A stretch of DNA of 17,468 nt from an uncultured Oscillibacter sp. (lineage in GTDB: Bacteria; Bacillota_A; Clostridia; Oscillospirales; Oscillospiraceae). The stretch spans positions 1 to 17,468 of the forward strand of contig CABQCB010000012.1 of assembly GCA_902462475.1 (NCBI GenBank). Direction: 5' to 3'. Made by a program: the position numbers and the translations under genes. Below are positions 1-6,722 of the stretch, in pieces. Position 1 is the first letter of the stretch, and the number at the start of each line of letters is the position of its first letter. A model generated the notes under the pieces. It made no database searches. It saw only the letters and a program-made list of their open reading frames with translations, and had not been told where the DNA came from.

Positions 1-125
1 TCAGAAGCCGACTGGCCATCGCTGCCATCGCCGGCATCGCTCTCAACGCCATCCTCCCCGGCAACGACTTCCAGTTCGGCAAGTCCGCCAACTCCGATAC
101 CGCCGCCTCTCTGGGCCGGTATTGA
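1..125 (+). CDS. NCS2-family nucleobase (uracil/xanthine) permease, C-terminal end only
   Basis: This is the last 40 codons of a gene that begins before the window; the frame starts at base 3 and stops with TGA at 123-125. The visible tail starts with RLAIAAIAGIALNAILPG, followed by a short polar end. That pattern (a last membrane helix ending in a GIxLNxILPG-type motif) is typical of uracil and xanthine permeases of the nucleobase:cation symporter-2 family, such as UraA/PyrP. These are inner-membrane, proton-coupled importers of uracil or purine bases. Only the tail is seen, so the substrate cannot be decided. A strong intrinsic terminator follows 13 nt after the stop, so it is the last gene of its transcript. 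Confidence 0.72.
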   Translation, partial: RSRLAIAAIAGIALNAILPGNDFQFGKSANSDTAASLGRY

Positions 126-137
126 GCAGTATCCGAA

Positions 138-174
138 AGCCGCCCCGCATCCAAAAATGCGGGGCGGCTTTTTT
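138..174 (+). terminator. Rho-independent terminator of the permease gene
   Basis: A perfect 13-bp stem (138-150 with 157-169) closes a 6-nt loop (CCAAAA) and is followed by five T residues. It sits directly after the permease stop codon. Confidence 0.93.
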
Positions 175-220
175 GTGCGGCGAAAAAAACGGGAAAAACC
201 GCAAAAAAGGCGGGAAATGG

Positions 221-248
221 TTGACAATTTTTTCATATCTTATATAAT
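221..248 (+). promoter_or_regulatory. Sigma-A promoter for the lysine-riboswitch/transporter transcript
   Basis: A consensus -35 TTGACA (221-226) and a consensus -10 TATAAT (243-248) are separated by 16 bp, within an AT-rich stretch. Transcription should begin near 255. That leaves a leader of about 255 nt before the start codon at 511, which is filled by the lysine riboswitch. Confidence 0.88.
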
Positions 249-265
249 GTACACGCAACGAGACC

Positions 266-431
266 CATGATAGAGGCGCGGGCTTCAAAAGTACCGCCTT
301 CCAACGGCAGAGCACCGGGGAGGCGGGAAAGGGGAGACCGCCGAGGCGCCTTTCCGCTGCCTGGCGGAAGGAGGCCGGGCCGCCGGAGAATATCCGTCGG
401 ACTGTCACCCCCGCGGTGGAGCGCTGTCATG
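266..431 (+). promoter_or_regulatory. Lysine riboswitch (L-box) aptamer
   Basis: The leader carries the conserved blocks of the lysine riboswitch in order. GATAGAGGCGCG (269-280) and TTCAAAAGTA (284-293) form the kink-turn side of P2. AAAGGGGAGACCGCCGAGG then gives the central conserved strand, followed by CTGGC, GGACTGTCA and TGGAGCGCTGTC. Helix P1 is an 8-bp pairing of CATGATAG (266-273) with CTGTCATG (424-431), containing one G-U pair. These blocks line up with the Bacillus subtilis lysC leader as I recall it. The aptamer lies between a consensus promoter and an NhaC-type transporter gene, the classic setting for lysine-repressed lysine uptake. Confidence 0.93.
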
Positions 432-492
432 ACCTATGGGATCTTCCCACGCTTTCCTGAAGTCATGATGCTGTATCATGGCTTCATTTTTT
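427..492 (+). promoter_or_regulatory. Riboswitch expression platform: antiterminator / intrinsic terminator switch
   Basis: A 12-bp stem (458-469 with 475-486, loop GCTGT) is followed by six T residues (487-492), forming an intrinsic terminator just upstream of the ribosome site. The 3' strand of P1 and the bases after it (TCATGAC, 427-433) can instead pair with GTCATGA (462-468) inside the terminator stem. Lysine binding would lock 427-431 into P1, freeing the terminator to form and stopping transcription. Without lysine the antiterminator would form and the gene would be read. A small internal hairpin (437-441 with 445-449) lies in the antiterminator loop. Confidence 0.85.
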
Positions 493-510
493 ATGTGAGG
501 AGAGAGAAAC

Positions 511-2265
511 ATGAAAAAGAACATGCGCCGCCTGCTGCCCATGCTGGTGCTGGCGGCCCTGGTGGCCACGGTGCTGTCGGTCACCGCACTGGCTGCCGAT
601 CCCACGGAGGAGCCGGGCACGAAGATGATCGAGTGCCCTGTCTGCGGTACCTCCGGCGCCTGTATGGACTGCTATGGTTTGGACCCGGCCTGTGAGAGCT
701 GCGGCGGCACCAACGTGTGCGCCAACTGCGGCGGCATGGGCTATGTGACCTCCCCCAGCCGGTTTTACAACACCCTCTGGGCTCTTTTGCCGCCGGTGAT
801 CGCCATTGCCCTGGCCCTCATCACCAAGGAAGTATACAGCTCGCTGTTCCTGGGCATCGTGGTAGGCGGACTGCTCTACTCCAACTTCAGCTTCGAGGGC
901 ACGGTGCTCCATGTGTTTGAAGACGGCATCATCTCCGTCCTCTCGGACAGCTACAACATGGGCATCCTGGTGTTTTTGGTGATCCTGGGCGCCATGGTGT
1001 GCCTCATGAACAAGGCCGGCGGCTCCGCCGCCTTCGGACGCTGGGCCCAGACCCACATCAAAAGCCGCGCCGGTGCCCAGCTTGCCACCATCGTGCTGGG
1101 CTGCCTTATCTTCATTGACGACTATTTCAACTGCCTGACCGTGGGCAGCGTTATGCGGCCCATCACGGATAAGCACCGGGTCTCCCGGGCCAAGCTGGCT
1201 TATCTGATCGACGCTACCGCCGCGCCCATCTGCATCATTGCACCCATCTCCTCCTGGGCCGCCGCCGTGGCGGGCTTTGCCGAGGACGGCCAGGGCCTGA
1301 ACCTCTTCATCCGGGCCATTCCCTTCAACTTCTATGCCATCTTGACGGTGGTCATGATGGTGGGCATGGTGGTAATGAAGGTGGAGTTCGGCACCATGGC
1401 CATTTTCGAGCGCAACGCCGAGGAGACCGGAGACCTGTTCTCCGGCCCCAACCCCTACGCCATGATGGACGAGGAAACGGTGGAGGACAAGGGCCGGGTG
1501 CTGGATCTGGTGCTGCCCATCGTGGCGCTGGTGATCTGCTGCGTCATCGGCATGATCTACTCCGGAGGCTTCTTCTCCGGCACCGGCTTCGTGGAGGCGT
1601 TCTCCAACTCTGACGCATCGGTGGGACTGATGCTGGGCTCTGCCTTCGCGCTGGTGTTCACCGTCGTGTACTACATGATCCGCCGCAGCCTGACCTTCCG
1701 CCAGATGATGGAGTGCATCCCCGAGGGCTTCAAGGCCATGGTGCCCGCTATTTTGATCCTGACCTTCGCCTGGAGCCTGAAGGCTATGACGGACTCCCTG
1801 GGCGCCAAGTACTTCGTCCGTGACTTTGTCCAGGGCAATGCCGCCAGCTTCCAGATGTTCCTGCCGGCCATCGTGTTCGTCATCGGCTGCCTGCTGGCCT
1901 TTGCCACCGGCACCAGCTGGGGCACCTTCGGCATGCTGATCCCCATCGTCCAGAACGTGTTCTCCATGGACGATCCTCTGGCCATCGTGTGCATTTCCGC
2001 CTGCATGGCCGGCGCCGTGTGCGGCGACCACTGCTCTCCTATCTCCGATACCACCATCATGGCCTCCGCCGGTGCCCAGTGCGACCATGTGAGCCATGTG
2101 TCCACCCAGCTGCCCTATGCCGTGGTAGCGGCTGCCGTCAGCTTTGTGAGCTACATCGTGGCGGGCATCGTGCCCAACGCGTTCGTGGCGCTGCCGGTAT
2201 CCATCGTGCTGATGCTGTGCACGCTGGTGGTGATCCGTGTGATCCACGGCAAAAAGACCGCGTAA
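511..2265 (+). CDS. lysW: NhaC-superfamily transporter, predicted lysine importer, with an exported cysteine-rich N-terminal domain
   Basis: This 584-residue membrane protein is likely a cation-coupled lysine importer. The substrate is inferred from the lysine riboswitch in its leader; NhaC-family genes under L-boxes have been called LysW. Residues 1-29 look like a signal peptide ending ALAA. Residues 42-73 hold eight cysteines as two copies of C-x2-C-x5-C-x2-C, starting 19 residues apart (C42, 45, 51, 54 and C61, 64, 70, 73), ending in a DnaJ-like CxxCGGMG. From about residue 88 the protein follows the NhaC antiporter pattern: many hydrophobic helices, an FIDDYFNCLTVGSVMRP stretch, and late GTSWGTFGMLIP and GDHCSPISDTTI motifs. 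The start at 511 has GAGGAGAG 7-8 nt upstream. The cysteine-rich insert is not part of ordinary NhaC proteins and is placed outside the cell if the signal peptide works. An Na+/H+ or other amine/amino-acid antiporter role is the main alternative. Confidence 0.88.
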   Translation: MKKNMRRLLPMLVLAALVATVLSVTALAADPTEEPGTKMIECPVCGTSGACMDCYGLDPACESCGGTNVCANCGGMGYVTSPSRFYNTLWALLPPVIAIALALITKEVYSSLFLGIVVGGLLYSNFSFEGTVLHVFEDGIISVLSDSYNMGILVFLVILGAMVCLMNKAGGSAAFGRWAQTHIKSRAGAQLATIVLGCLIFIDDYFNCLTVGSVMRPITDKHRVSRAKLAYLIDATAAPICIIAPISSWAAAVAGFAEDGQGLNLFIRAIPFNFYAILTVVMMVGMVVMKVEFGTMAIFERNAEETGDLFSGPNPYAMMDEETVEDKGRVLDLVLPIVALVICCVIGMIYSGGFFSGTGFVEAFSNSDASVGLMLGSAFALVFTVVYYMIRRSLTFRQMMECIPEGFKAMVPAILILTFAWSLKAMTDSLGAKYFVRDFVQGNAASFQMFLPAIVFVIGCLLAFATGTSWGTFGMLIPIVQNVFSMDDPLAIVCISACMAGAVCGDHCSPISDTTIMASAGAQCDHVSHVSTQLPYAVVAAAVSFVSYIVAGIVPNAFVALPVSIVLMLCTLVVIRVIHGKKTA

Positions 2266-2278
2266 TGAAAACAAAAAA

Positions 2279-2308
2279 AGCGCCGCCCGGCCGGGCGGCG
2301 CTTTTTTT
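2279..2308. terminator. Bidirectional terminator between the transporter and the BTAD regulator
   Basis: A 10-bp GC-rich stem (2279-2288 with 2293-2302, loop GGCC) has A residues before it and T residues after it. It can therefore end the plus-strand transporter transcript and the converging minus-strand regulator transcript, which stops at 2311. Confidence 0.92.
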
Positions 2309-2310
2309 GA

Positions 2311-3510
2311 TCAGGTGTTCGGTTCCAGAGGCTGCACGGTAAAGTGCAGCTTTGCCGGGGAGTGAGGGTACTGGCGGAAAAAGGCCCGGACGATCCGGTC
2401 GCAGACCTTGCAGCTGTTTTCATAGTTGGCCTGGGGCAGCATGAGGATGTACTGGGACACACTGCACCGGGCGGCGATGTCGCCCCGGCGGAGGCTGGTG
2501 CGGATCAGCTCCTGCAGGTTTTCCATGCACCGGTCCAGGCTGCGCTTGGCCAGCTCCTCGCCGGCGGCGTCCGTGACGGAGAGCAGGCAGATGTGCACCG
2601 CGTCCCCGCTGCGGGCCACGGCACGGGCTTCGGCATGGTAAATGACCTTGAAAAAGTCATAGTCGCAGAAGAGAGCGCCGCTGAGACCGTCAGGCTCCCG
2701 CAGCTGCTCGCGCAGCGTGCCCATGGACACGGCCCGGTCATTGACCGTGCGCACGGCCTCCCGGTACAGCGCCCGGGACTCGTCCGCCGGCATGATGCCG
2801 AAGTTGTCGAACAGCAGCTGGCTCATGTCCTCATAGATGGAGATGACTTCCCGCTGCTGGCCCTGGGCCAGAAGATCCCGCATCAGATGCTGATAGATCA
2901 GCTCGTTGTAGGGCTCGATGGTGATGGCGCCGCGGCACAGTGCCGCGGCCTGGTCCATCTGATCCCGCTCTTCCAGCAAGGTGAGCGTCTCCAGCAGCGT
3001 GTGGATATAGAGATTGTGGAAATAGGCCGAAATGGGAATGACCCATGCCTCGCTGGAGAGCTTTTGCAAAAAGTCGCCCCGATACAGCTCCAGGGCCTGC
3101 AGATAATTCTCCAGCCGCTGGTCATCGCTTTGGGCCATGGCACCGGCGCGGCAGAGCCGCTCGAACTCGTCCACGTCAAAGAAGAACGGAACGTCCGGGT
3201 TCCAGGTGTAGTTTCCGTCCCGGCGGATGATGAGGGAGTGGCCGGCGGTACTGTCCAGCTGGTTGAGAGAAGAGCGCACCCGGTGGAACATGGTCTTGAG
3301 TGCGTTGAGGGGATTGGAGCTGCTCTCGCCGTCGCTCCACAAAAGACCCACCAGCTCGTCCTGGGTAATGGAGCGGCTGCGGCAATAGATCATGTACGCC
3401 AGCAGCAGCCATACTTTTCGGGAGCGGTTGTCGCTGTCATTGATCTCCTGGTCGCCTTTACGGACAGAAAAGTTGCCAAACATCCGCACTTCGAGGACAT
3501 GATCCGCCAT
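2311..3510 (-). CDS. BTAD/SARP-type transcriptional regulator with a divergent GGDEF-like C-terminal domain
   Basis: This 399-residue cytoplasmic regulator has three parts. Residues 1-105 form an OmpR/PhoB-like winged helix (VRMFGNFSV start, then RKVWLLLAYMIY, the ITQDELVGLLW recognition region, and a LNALKTMFHRVR helix). Residues 110-255 are all-helical and TPR-like, matching the bacterial transcriptional activation domain (YRGDFLQ..., CRGAITIEPYNELIYQHLM). Residues 270-399 look like a worn nucleotide-cyclase fold: the usual GGDEF loop is replaced by RCSVSQY (348-354), before a strand ILML and a helix. Catalysis is therefore unlikely, and a ligand-sensing or dimerising role is inferred. The start has GGTGGTG 8-15 nt upstream. 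It is divergent from the transglutaminase lipoprotein, a possible target. The true targets and signal cannot be read from sequence. Confidence 0.82.
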   Translation of the reverse strand: MADHVLEVRMFGNFSVRKGDQEINDSDNRSRKVWLLLAYMIYCRSRSITQDELVGLLWSDGESSSNPLNALKTMFHRVRSSLNQLDSTAGHSLIIRRDGNYTWNPDVPFFFDVDEFERLCRAGAMAQSDDQRLENYLQALELYRGDFLQKLSSEAWVIPISAYFHNLYIHTLLETLTLLEERDQMDQAAALCRGAITIEPYNELIYQHLMRDLLAQGQQREVISIYEDMSQLLFDNFGIMPADESRALYREAVRTVNDRAVSMGTLREQLREPDGLSGALFCDYDFFKVIYHAEARAVARSGDAVHICLLSVTDAAGEELAKRSLDRCMENLQELIRTSLRRGDIAARCSVSQYILMLPQANYENSCKVCDRIVRAFFRQYPHSPAKLHFTVQPLEPNT

Positions 3511-3569
3511 CTGACATCACCACCTTTTCCCAAAACCTTCCACACATAACTCGCCCAATATATATGTAC

Positions 3570-3598
3570 AACATAGCACACTTGGAAAAACATTGCAA
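3570..3598 (-). promoter_or_regulatory. Probable promoter of the BTAD regulator
   Basis: On the minus strand there is TTGCAA (3598-3593), 17 bp, then TATGTT (3575-3570) preceded by TG one base upstream (an extended -10). This is about 60 nt before the start codon. It is a moderate match to sigma-A sites. Confidence 0.5.
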
Positions 3599-3656
3599 GC
3601 AAAAGTGGGCGGATACACAATTTGCCGGAAAAAGAAAAAGAAGTGCAAAAAAATAC

Positions 3657-3685
3657 TTTACCTTTCCAAGAGGGTGTGTTATACT
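3657..3685 (+). promoter_or_regulatory. Probable promoter of the transglutaminase-fold lipoprotein
   Basis: TTTACC (3657-3662), a 17-bp spacer and TATACT (3680-3685) lie about 53 nt before the TTG start. With the minus-strand promoter at 3570-3598 it forms a divergent control region spanning 3511-3738. No clear operator repeat was seen there. Confidence 0.6.
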
Positions 3686-3723
3686 GATGATGTAAAATTT
3701 TACTTATAACCAGGTACATATAG

Positions 3724-3731
3724 AAAGGAAG
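3724..3731 (+). promoter_or_regulatory. Ribosome binding site that fixes a TTG start
   Basis: AAAGGAAG lies 7 nt before TTG at 3739. The next in-frame ATG (3760) would remove the positively charged start of the lipoprotein signal peptide, so the TTG is preferred. Confidence 0.7.
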
Positions 3732-3738
3732 ACGCATT

Positions 3739-4761
3739 TTGCAGAAGTTTTTCAAGCGTATGCTGCCGCTGGTACTGGCAGTGTGCCTGCTGAGCGGCTG
3801 CGGTCAAAGCGGGGAGGAGCTCTCCGACGAGCAGGCCGAGGTCGATCTTACCCAGACGGAAGAGGTCGCTCCGGAGGAGGCCTACGTGGATGTGACCCCG
3901 CTGGACGAGGTGGAGCTGGAGGACGAGGCGGTGGCCCTGGCTGCCTCCCCTGCGCTGGACACCATGCTGGTGCCGGAGGCCTCCGGCACCCAGACTAAGG
4001 AGAACAGCAAGGCCGTCATTGACTACTCCAATACGAAAGACGGCTATGTGATGGTCAAGTATACCGCCTCCACCTCCAAGCGGCTCAAGGCCCAGCTCAA
4101 GGGCCCCACCACCACCTATACCTACAACATCACCGCCGGAAAGTGGGAGACGTTCCCCCTGTCTGACGGCAACGGCAGCTATCAGGTGACCGTCTACGAG
4201 AACATCTCCGGTTCCAAGTACTCCACCGTGCTCTCTGCCAGCTTTACCGCCTCCATGACGGATGAGTTCGCTCCCTTCCTGCGGCCCAACCAGTATGTGG
4301 ACTATGAAAATGCGCCCAATACGGTGGCCAAGGCCAAGGAGCTGACCGCCGGCATGACGGACCCGCTGCAGAAGGTGAAGGCAGTCTATGACTTCGTGGT
4401 CAACAACCTCACCTACGACAAGCAGCTGGCCGCCACGGTGCAAAGCGGATATCTGCCGGTACTGGACTCGGTTCTGGCCAGCAAGAAGGGCATCTGCTTC
4501 GACTATGCCGCATTGATGACCGGCATGCTCCGCAGCCAGGGCGTTCCCTGCAAGCTGGTCGTGGGCTATGCGGGCACCGCCTATCACGCCTGGATCAGTG
4601 TGTGGTCTGAGGAGACCGGATGGATCAACGGTGCCATCTATTTTGACGGCACCTCCTGGCAGCGGATGGACCCCACCTTTGCCTCCAGCGGACGGCAGAG
4701 CGCGGCCATCATGCAGTATATCGGCGACGGGAAAAACTACACCGCCAAATACTTCTACTAA
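3739..4761 (+). CDS. Transglutaminase-like (cysteine protease fold) surface lipoprotein
   Basis: This 340-residue protein is predicted to sit on the outer face of the membrane. Residues 1-21 form a lipoprotein signal peptide: charged start QKFFKR, a hydrophobic core, and lipobox LSGC with C21 as the lipidated residue. Residues 22-90 are an acidic linker. A beta-rich segment follows (about 85-175). The C-terminal part (about 190-340) is a transglutaminase-like domain with its triad visible: C253 in KKGICFDYAALM, H283 in YHAWISVW and D311 in RMDPTF. Such domains act as peptidases or amide cross-linkers on envelope proteins; the substrate here is unknown. It starts at TTG. It has its own promoter and terminator, so it is monocistronic, but lies just upstream of the pilus-like operon and divergent from the BTAD regulator. 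Confidence 0.88.
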   Translation: MQKFFKRMLPLVLAVCLLSGCGQSGEELSDEQAEVDLTQTEEVAPEEAYVDVTPLDEVELEDEAVALAASPALDTMLVPEASGTQTKENSKAVIDYSNTKDGYVMVKYTASTSKRLKAQLKGPTTTYTYNITAGKWETFPLSDGNGSYQVTVYENISGSKYSTVLSASFTASMTDEFAPFLRPNQYVDYENAPNTVAKAKELTAGMTDPLQKVKAVYDFVVNNLTYDKQLAATVQSGYLPVLDSVLASKKGICFDYAALMTGMLRSQGVPCKLVVGYAGTAYHAWISVWSEETGWINGAIYFDGTSWQRMDPTFASSGRQSAAIMQYIGDGKNYTAKYFY

Positions 4762-4774
4762 AGCGGATTTTGTC

Positions 4775-4803
4775 TTTACGAACCGGCGGAATTGGTTTAA
4801 AAT
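4775..4803 (+). promoter_or_regulatory. Possible promoter of the pilus-like operon, overlapping the terminator
   Basis: TTTACG (4775-4780), 17 bp, then TAAAAT (4798-4803). A start near 4810 would fall at the end of the terminator's left arm, so this RNA would lack most of that arm and could not fold the terminator. The match is moderate. It is the only reasonable promoter seen in the 92-nt gap. Confidence 0.4.
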
Positions 4804-4836
4804 GGGCTTGCGGTTGATCTGCAAGCCCATTTTTTT
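4798..4836 (+). terminator. Intrinsic terminator of the lipoprotein gene
   Basis: An 11-bp stem (4801-4811 with 4821-4831, loop GGTTGATCT) runs into a tract of seven T residues. It ends only 17 nt before the start codon of the next gene, so the downstream operon needs a promoter in or before this spot. Confidence 0.88.
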
Positions 4837-4853
4837 GGATTTGAGGACTGATA

Positions 4854-5897
4854 ATGAAAAACGAAAAACTGAGCAATGAGCAAATTTCGGGCCTTTGCAT
4901 GGAGCTTTCTTTGCTGCTGCACGCCGGCGTGCGGGCGGGAGACGGCCTGGCTCTTCTGGCGGAGGAGTCCCGGGGGGATGACCGGGCCTGGCTGGAGGAG
5001 ATGGCCCGGCAGGTGGACGACGGAGCGTCGCTGGCCGCAGCCCTGGGCGGCTCCGGCCGCTTTCCCGACTATGTCTCCGGCCTTTTGGAGATGGGGGAGC
5101 GCTCCGGCCGGACGGAGGAGGCCCTGCGGTCGCTGTCCGTCTATTATGAAGAACGCAGCCGGATGGAGCGGCGCCTGCGCAGCGCCCTTTTGTATCCGGC
5201 GGTGATGCTGCTTTTGATGCTGGCAGTGATCGTGATCCTGCTTGCCAAGGTGCTGCCGGTATTTGACGAGGTATATGCCTCCCTGGGTGGACAGCTCACC
5301 GGTGTGGCCGGCGGGCTTTTGTCCCTGGGCCGGGCGCTGGACGCGGCCATGCCGGTGCTGTGTGCACTGCTGGTGCTGATCGTGGCGTTTTTGGGGGCCT
5401 TTGCCGCCGTGCCCTCGTTCCGGGCGCGGATCATGGGCCTGTGGCGCCGTACCCGGGGGGACAAGGGCCTCTCCCGCATGATGTCCACTGCCCGCTTTGC
5501 CCAGGCGCTGGCCATGGGCCTTGGCAGCGGACTGCCTCTGGAGGAGGCGCTCGGTCTGGCCGGACAGCTGCAAAAGGACATTCCCACCGCCCAGGCCCGC
5601 TGCCAGGACTGCATGCAGCGGCTGGAGCGGGGCGAGGACCTGGCCGCCGCCATGAGCGCTTCCGGCGTGCTGCCCGGCGCCAGCTGCCGGCTGGTTGCAC
5701 TGGGCCAGCGCAGCGGCACGGGCGATACGGTCATGGAGGAAGTGGCCCGCCGGCTGAGCGAAGAGAGCGAGTACGCTTTGGAGGCCCGGGTGGGCCAGGT
5801 GGAGCCGGCACTGGTGCTGGTGACCTCCCTGCTGGTGGGTGCGATCCTGCTTTCCGTCATGCTGCCGCTGATGAACATCATGACGGCCATCGGGTGA
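4854..5897 (+). CDS. GspF/PilC-family inner-membrane platform protein
   Basis: This 347-residue protein is the membrane platform on which type II secretion and type IV pilus ATPases act. It shows the family's duplicated layout. A first helical cytoplasmic domain (about 10-110; LSLLLHAGVRAGDGL, LLEMGERSGRTEEAL) precedes membrane helices around 115-138 and 160-185. A second copy (about 205-315; FAQALAMGLGSGLPLEEAL, LVALGQRSGTGDTV) precedes a final membrane helix at 320-345 ending in PLMNIMTAIG. The paired LLxAGVxxxxxL and GExSGxxxxxL motifs are hallmarks of the family. Length is slightly below the usual 400 or so residues because the N-terminus is short. GAGG lies 7 nt before the ATG. It is the first gene of a tightly packed operon that also encodes PilT. 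Confidence 0.92.
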   Translation: MKNEKLSNEQISGLCMELSLLLHAGVRAGDGLALLAEESRGDDRAWLEEMARQVDDGASLAAALGGSGRFPDYVSGLLEMGERSGRTEEALRSLSVYYEERSRMERRLRSALLYPAVMLLLMLAVIVILLAKVLPVFDEVYASLGGQLTGVAGGLLSLGRALDAAMPVLCALLVLIVAFLGAFAAVPSFRARIMGLWRRTRGDKGLSRMMSTARFAQALAMGLGSGLPLEEALGLAGQLQKDIPTAQARCQDCMQRLERGEDLAAAMSASGVLPGASCRLVALGQRSGTGDTVMEEVARRLSEESEYALEARVGQVEPALVLVTSLLVGAILLSVMLPLMNIMTAIG

Positions 5898-5901
5898 GTG
5901 T

Positions 5902-6222
5902 ATGAGGCGGCAGAGACGTTGGCCCGCCCTTTTGGCCGGGCTGCTGGCCCCGGTGGTGTTCGCCGCCGGCGTGCTGGTATTTTTCACGGCGCTGAACCAT
6001 CTGGACAGCGGCCGGAAGACGGAGGGACGGACCCAGCTGGAGCAGTCGCTGCGCCGGGCGTCGGCGGCGTGCTACGCGGCCGAGGGGATCTACCCGCCGG
6101 ATCTTGCGTATTTGGAGGAGCACTACGGCGTGCAGGTGGATGAAGAGCGCTACACGGTGGATTACCGGGCGTTCGCCTCCAACCTGATGCCGGATATCAC
6201 AGTGCTGGAAAACGAGAAATGA
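5902..6222 (+). CDS. Small single-helix exported protein of the pilus-like operon
   Basis: This 106-residue protein is not a family I can name. Residues 1-8 are basic, residues 9-31 form one membrane helix, and the rest is polar and would lie outside the cell. The segment QLEQSLRRASAACYAAEGIYPPDLAYLEEHYGV (around residues 45-77) resembles the helix and YPxxLxxL loop of minor pseudopilins such as GspG. There is no G-x4-E cleavage motif at the N-terminus. The start at 5902 is 4 nt after the platform gene's stop, with GGGTGAG upstream overlapping that stop codon. Its place between pilC and pilT makes a pseudopilin-like structural role a reasonable inference. Confidence 0.7.
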   Translation: MRRQRRWPALLAGLLAPVVFAAGVLVFFTALNHLDSGRKTEGRTQLEQSLRRASAACYAAEGIYPPDLAYLEEHYGVQVDEERYTVDYRAFASNLMPDITVLENEK

Positions 6223-6722
6223 TGCGAAAAAAACCGGTTCAACACCATATGGAAGGGCTGCTGGTGCTGCTGCTGTTCGGTGTGTTCGCCGCCTGCATAT
6301 TGTCGGTGCTGCTGACGGGGGCGGGGCGCTACCGCGCCCTGACAGAGCGGGACGACGCGTCCTACTCCTGGCGCACTGCGGCTCAGTACCTGACCACCCG
6401 TATCCGCCAGGCGGATACAGCGGGCGGCGTGCACGTAGGCGCCTTTGACGGCGGCGAAGGGGAGGACACCCTCTTCCTCACCGAGCAGATCGACGGTGTG
6501 GCCTATACCACCCGGGTCTATTGGTATGACGGATCCCTGCGGGAGCTGTTTGCCGAGGAGGGCACAGAGCTGGACAAGGACGCCGGAGAGGCGGTGCTCT
6601 CCTCCGGCGGCGTGCGCTTTTTTGAGACGGACAGCGGCGTGAGCGCGGAGCTCACCGGCGCGGACGGGGAAGTCACCCGTCTGGATTGGACCCTCCGCAG
6701 CGGAGAGGGGGCGCCGTCATGA
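6219..6722 (+). CDS. Pseudopilin-like protein, possibly DUF4860
   Basis: This 167-residue protein has one N-terminal membrane helix (about 13-35), preceded by a charged start and HHMEG, and a beta-rich exterior domain. A glutamate sits at the head of the helix as in prepilins, but the glycine normally cleaved before it is missing (P6-V7 at that place). The exterior part (TLFLTEQIDGVAYTTRVYWY, LRELFAEEGTELD) resembles small Clostridia proteins labelled DUF4860 near pilus genes. That family assignment is from memory and uncertain. The gene overlaps the previous stop by 4 nt (ATGA), which points to coupled translation and fixed partnership. Confidence 0.72.
   Translation: MMRKKPVQHHMEGLLVLLLFGVFAACILSVLLTGAGRYRALTERDDASYSWRTAAQYLTTRIRQADTAGGVHVGAFDGGEGEDTLFLTEQIDGVAYTTRVYWYDGSLRELFAEEGTELDKDAGEAVLSSGGVRFFETDSGVSAELTGADGEVTRLDWTLRSGEGAPS

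Noticed and set aside
484..2274. A 596-codon minus-strand open frame over the transporter
   Set aside because: It is the antisense shadow of the riboswitch-controlled transporter, with low-complexity His/Gly-rich content and no domain.
2344..3549. A 401-codon plus-strand open frame over the BTAD regulator
   Set aside because: It is the antisense shadow of a gene with clear winged-helix and BTAD motifs.
6686..6718. Longer N-terminal start for the 6719 pseudopilin-like gene
   Set aside because: The ATG at 6719 has a strong ribosome site and the standard ATGA overlap; the extension would bury the membrane-signal start behind a charged stretch.
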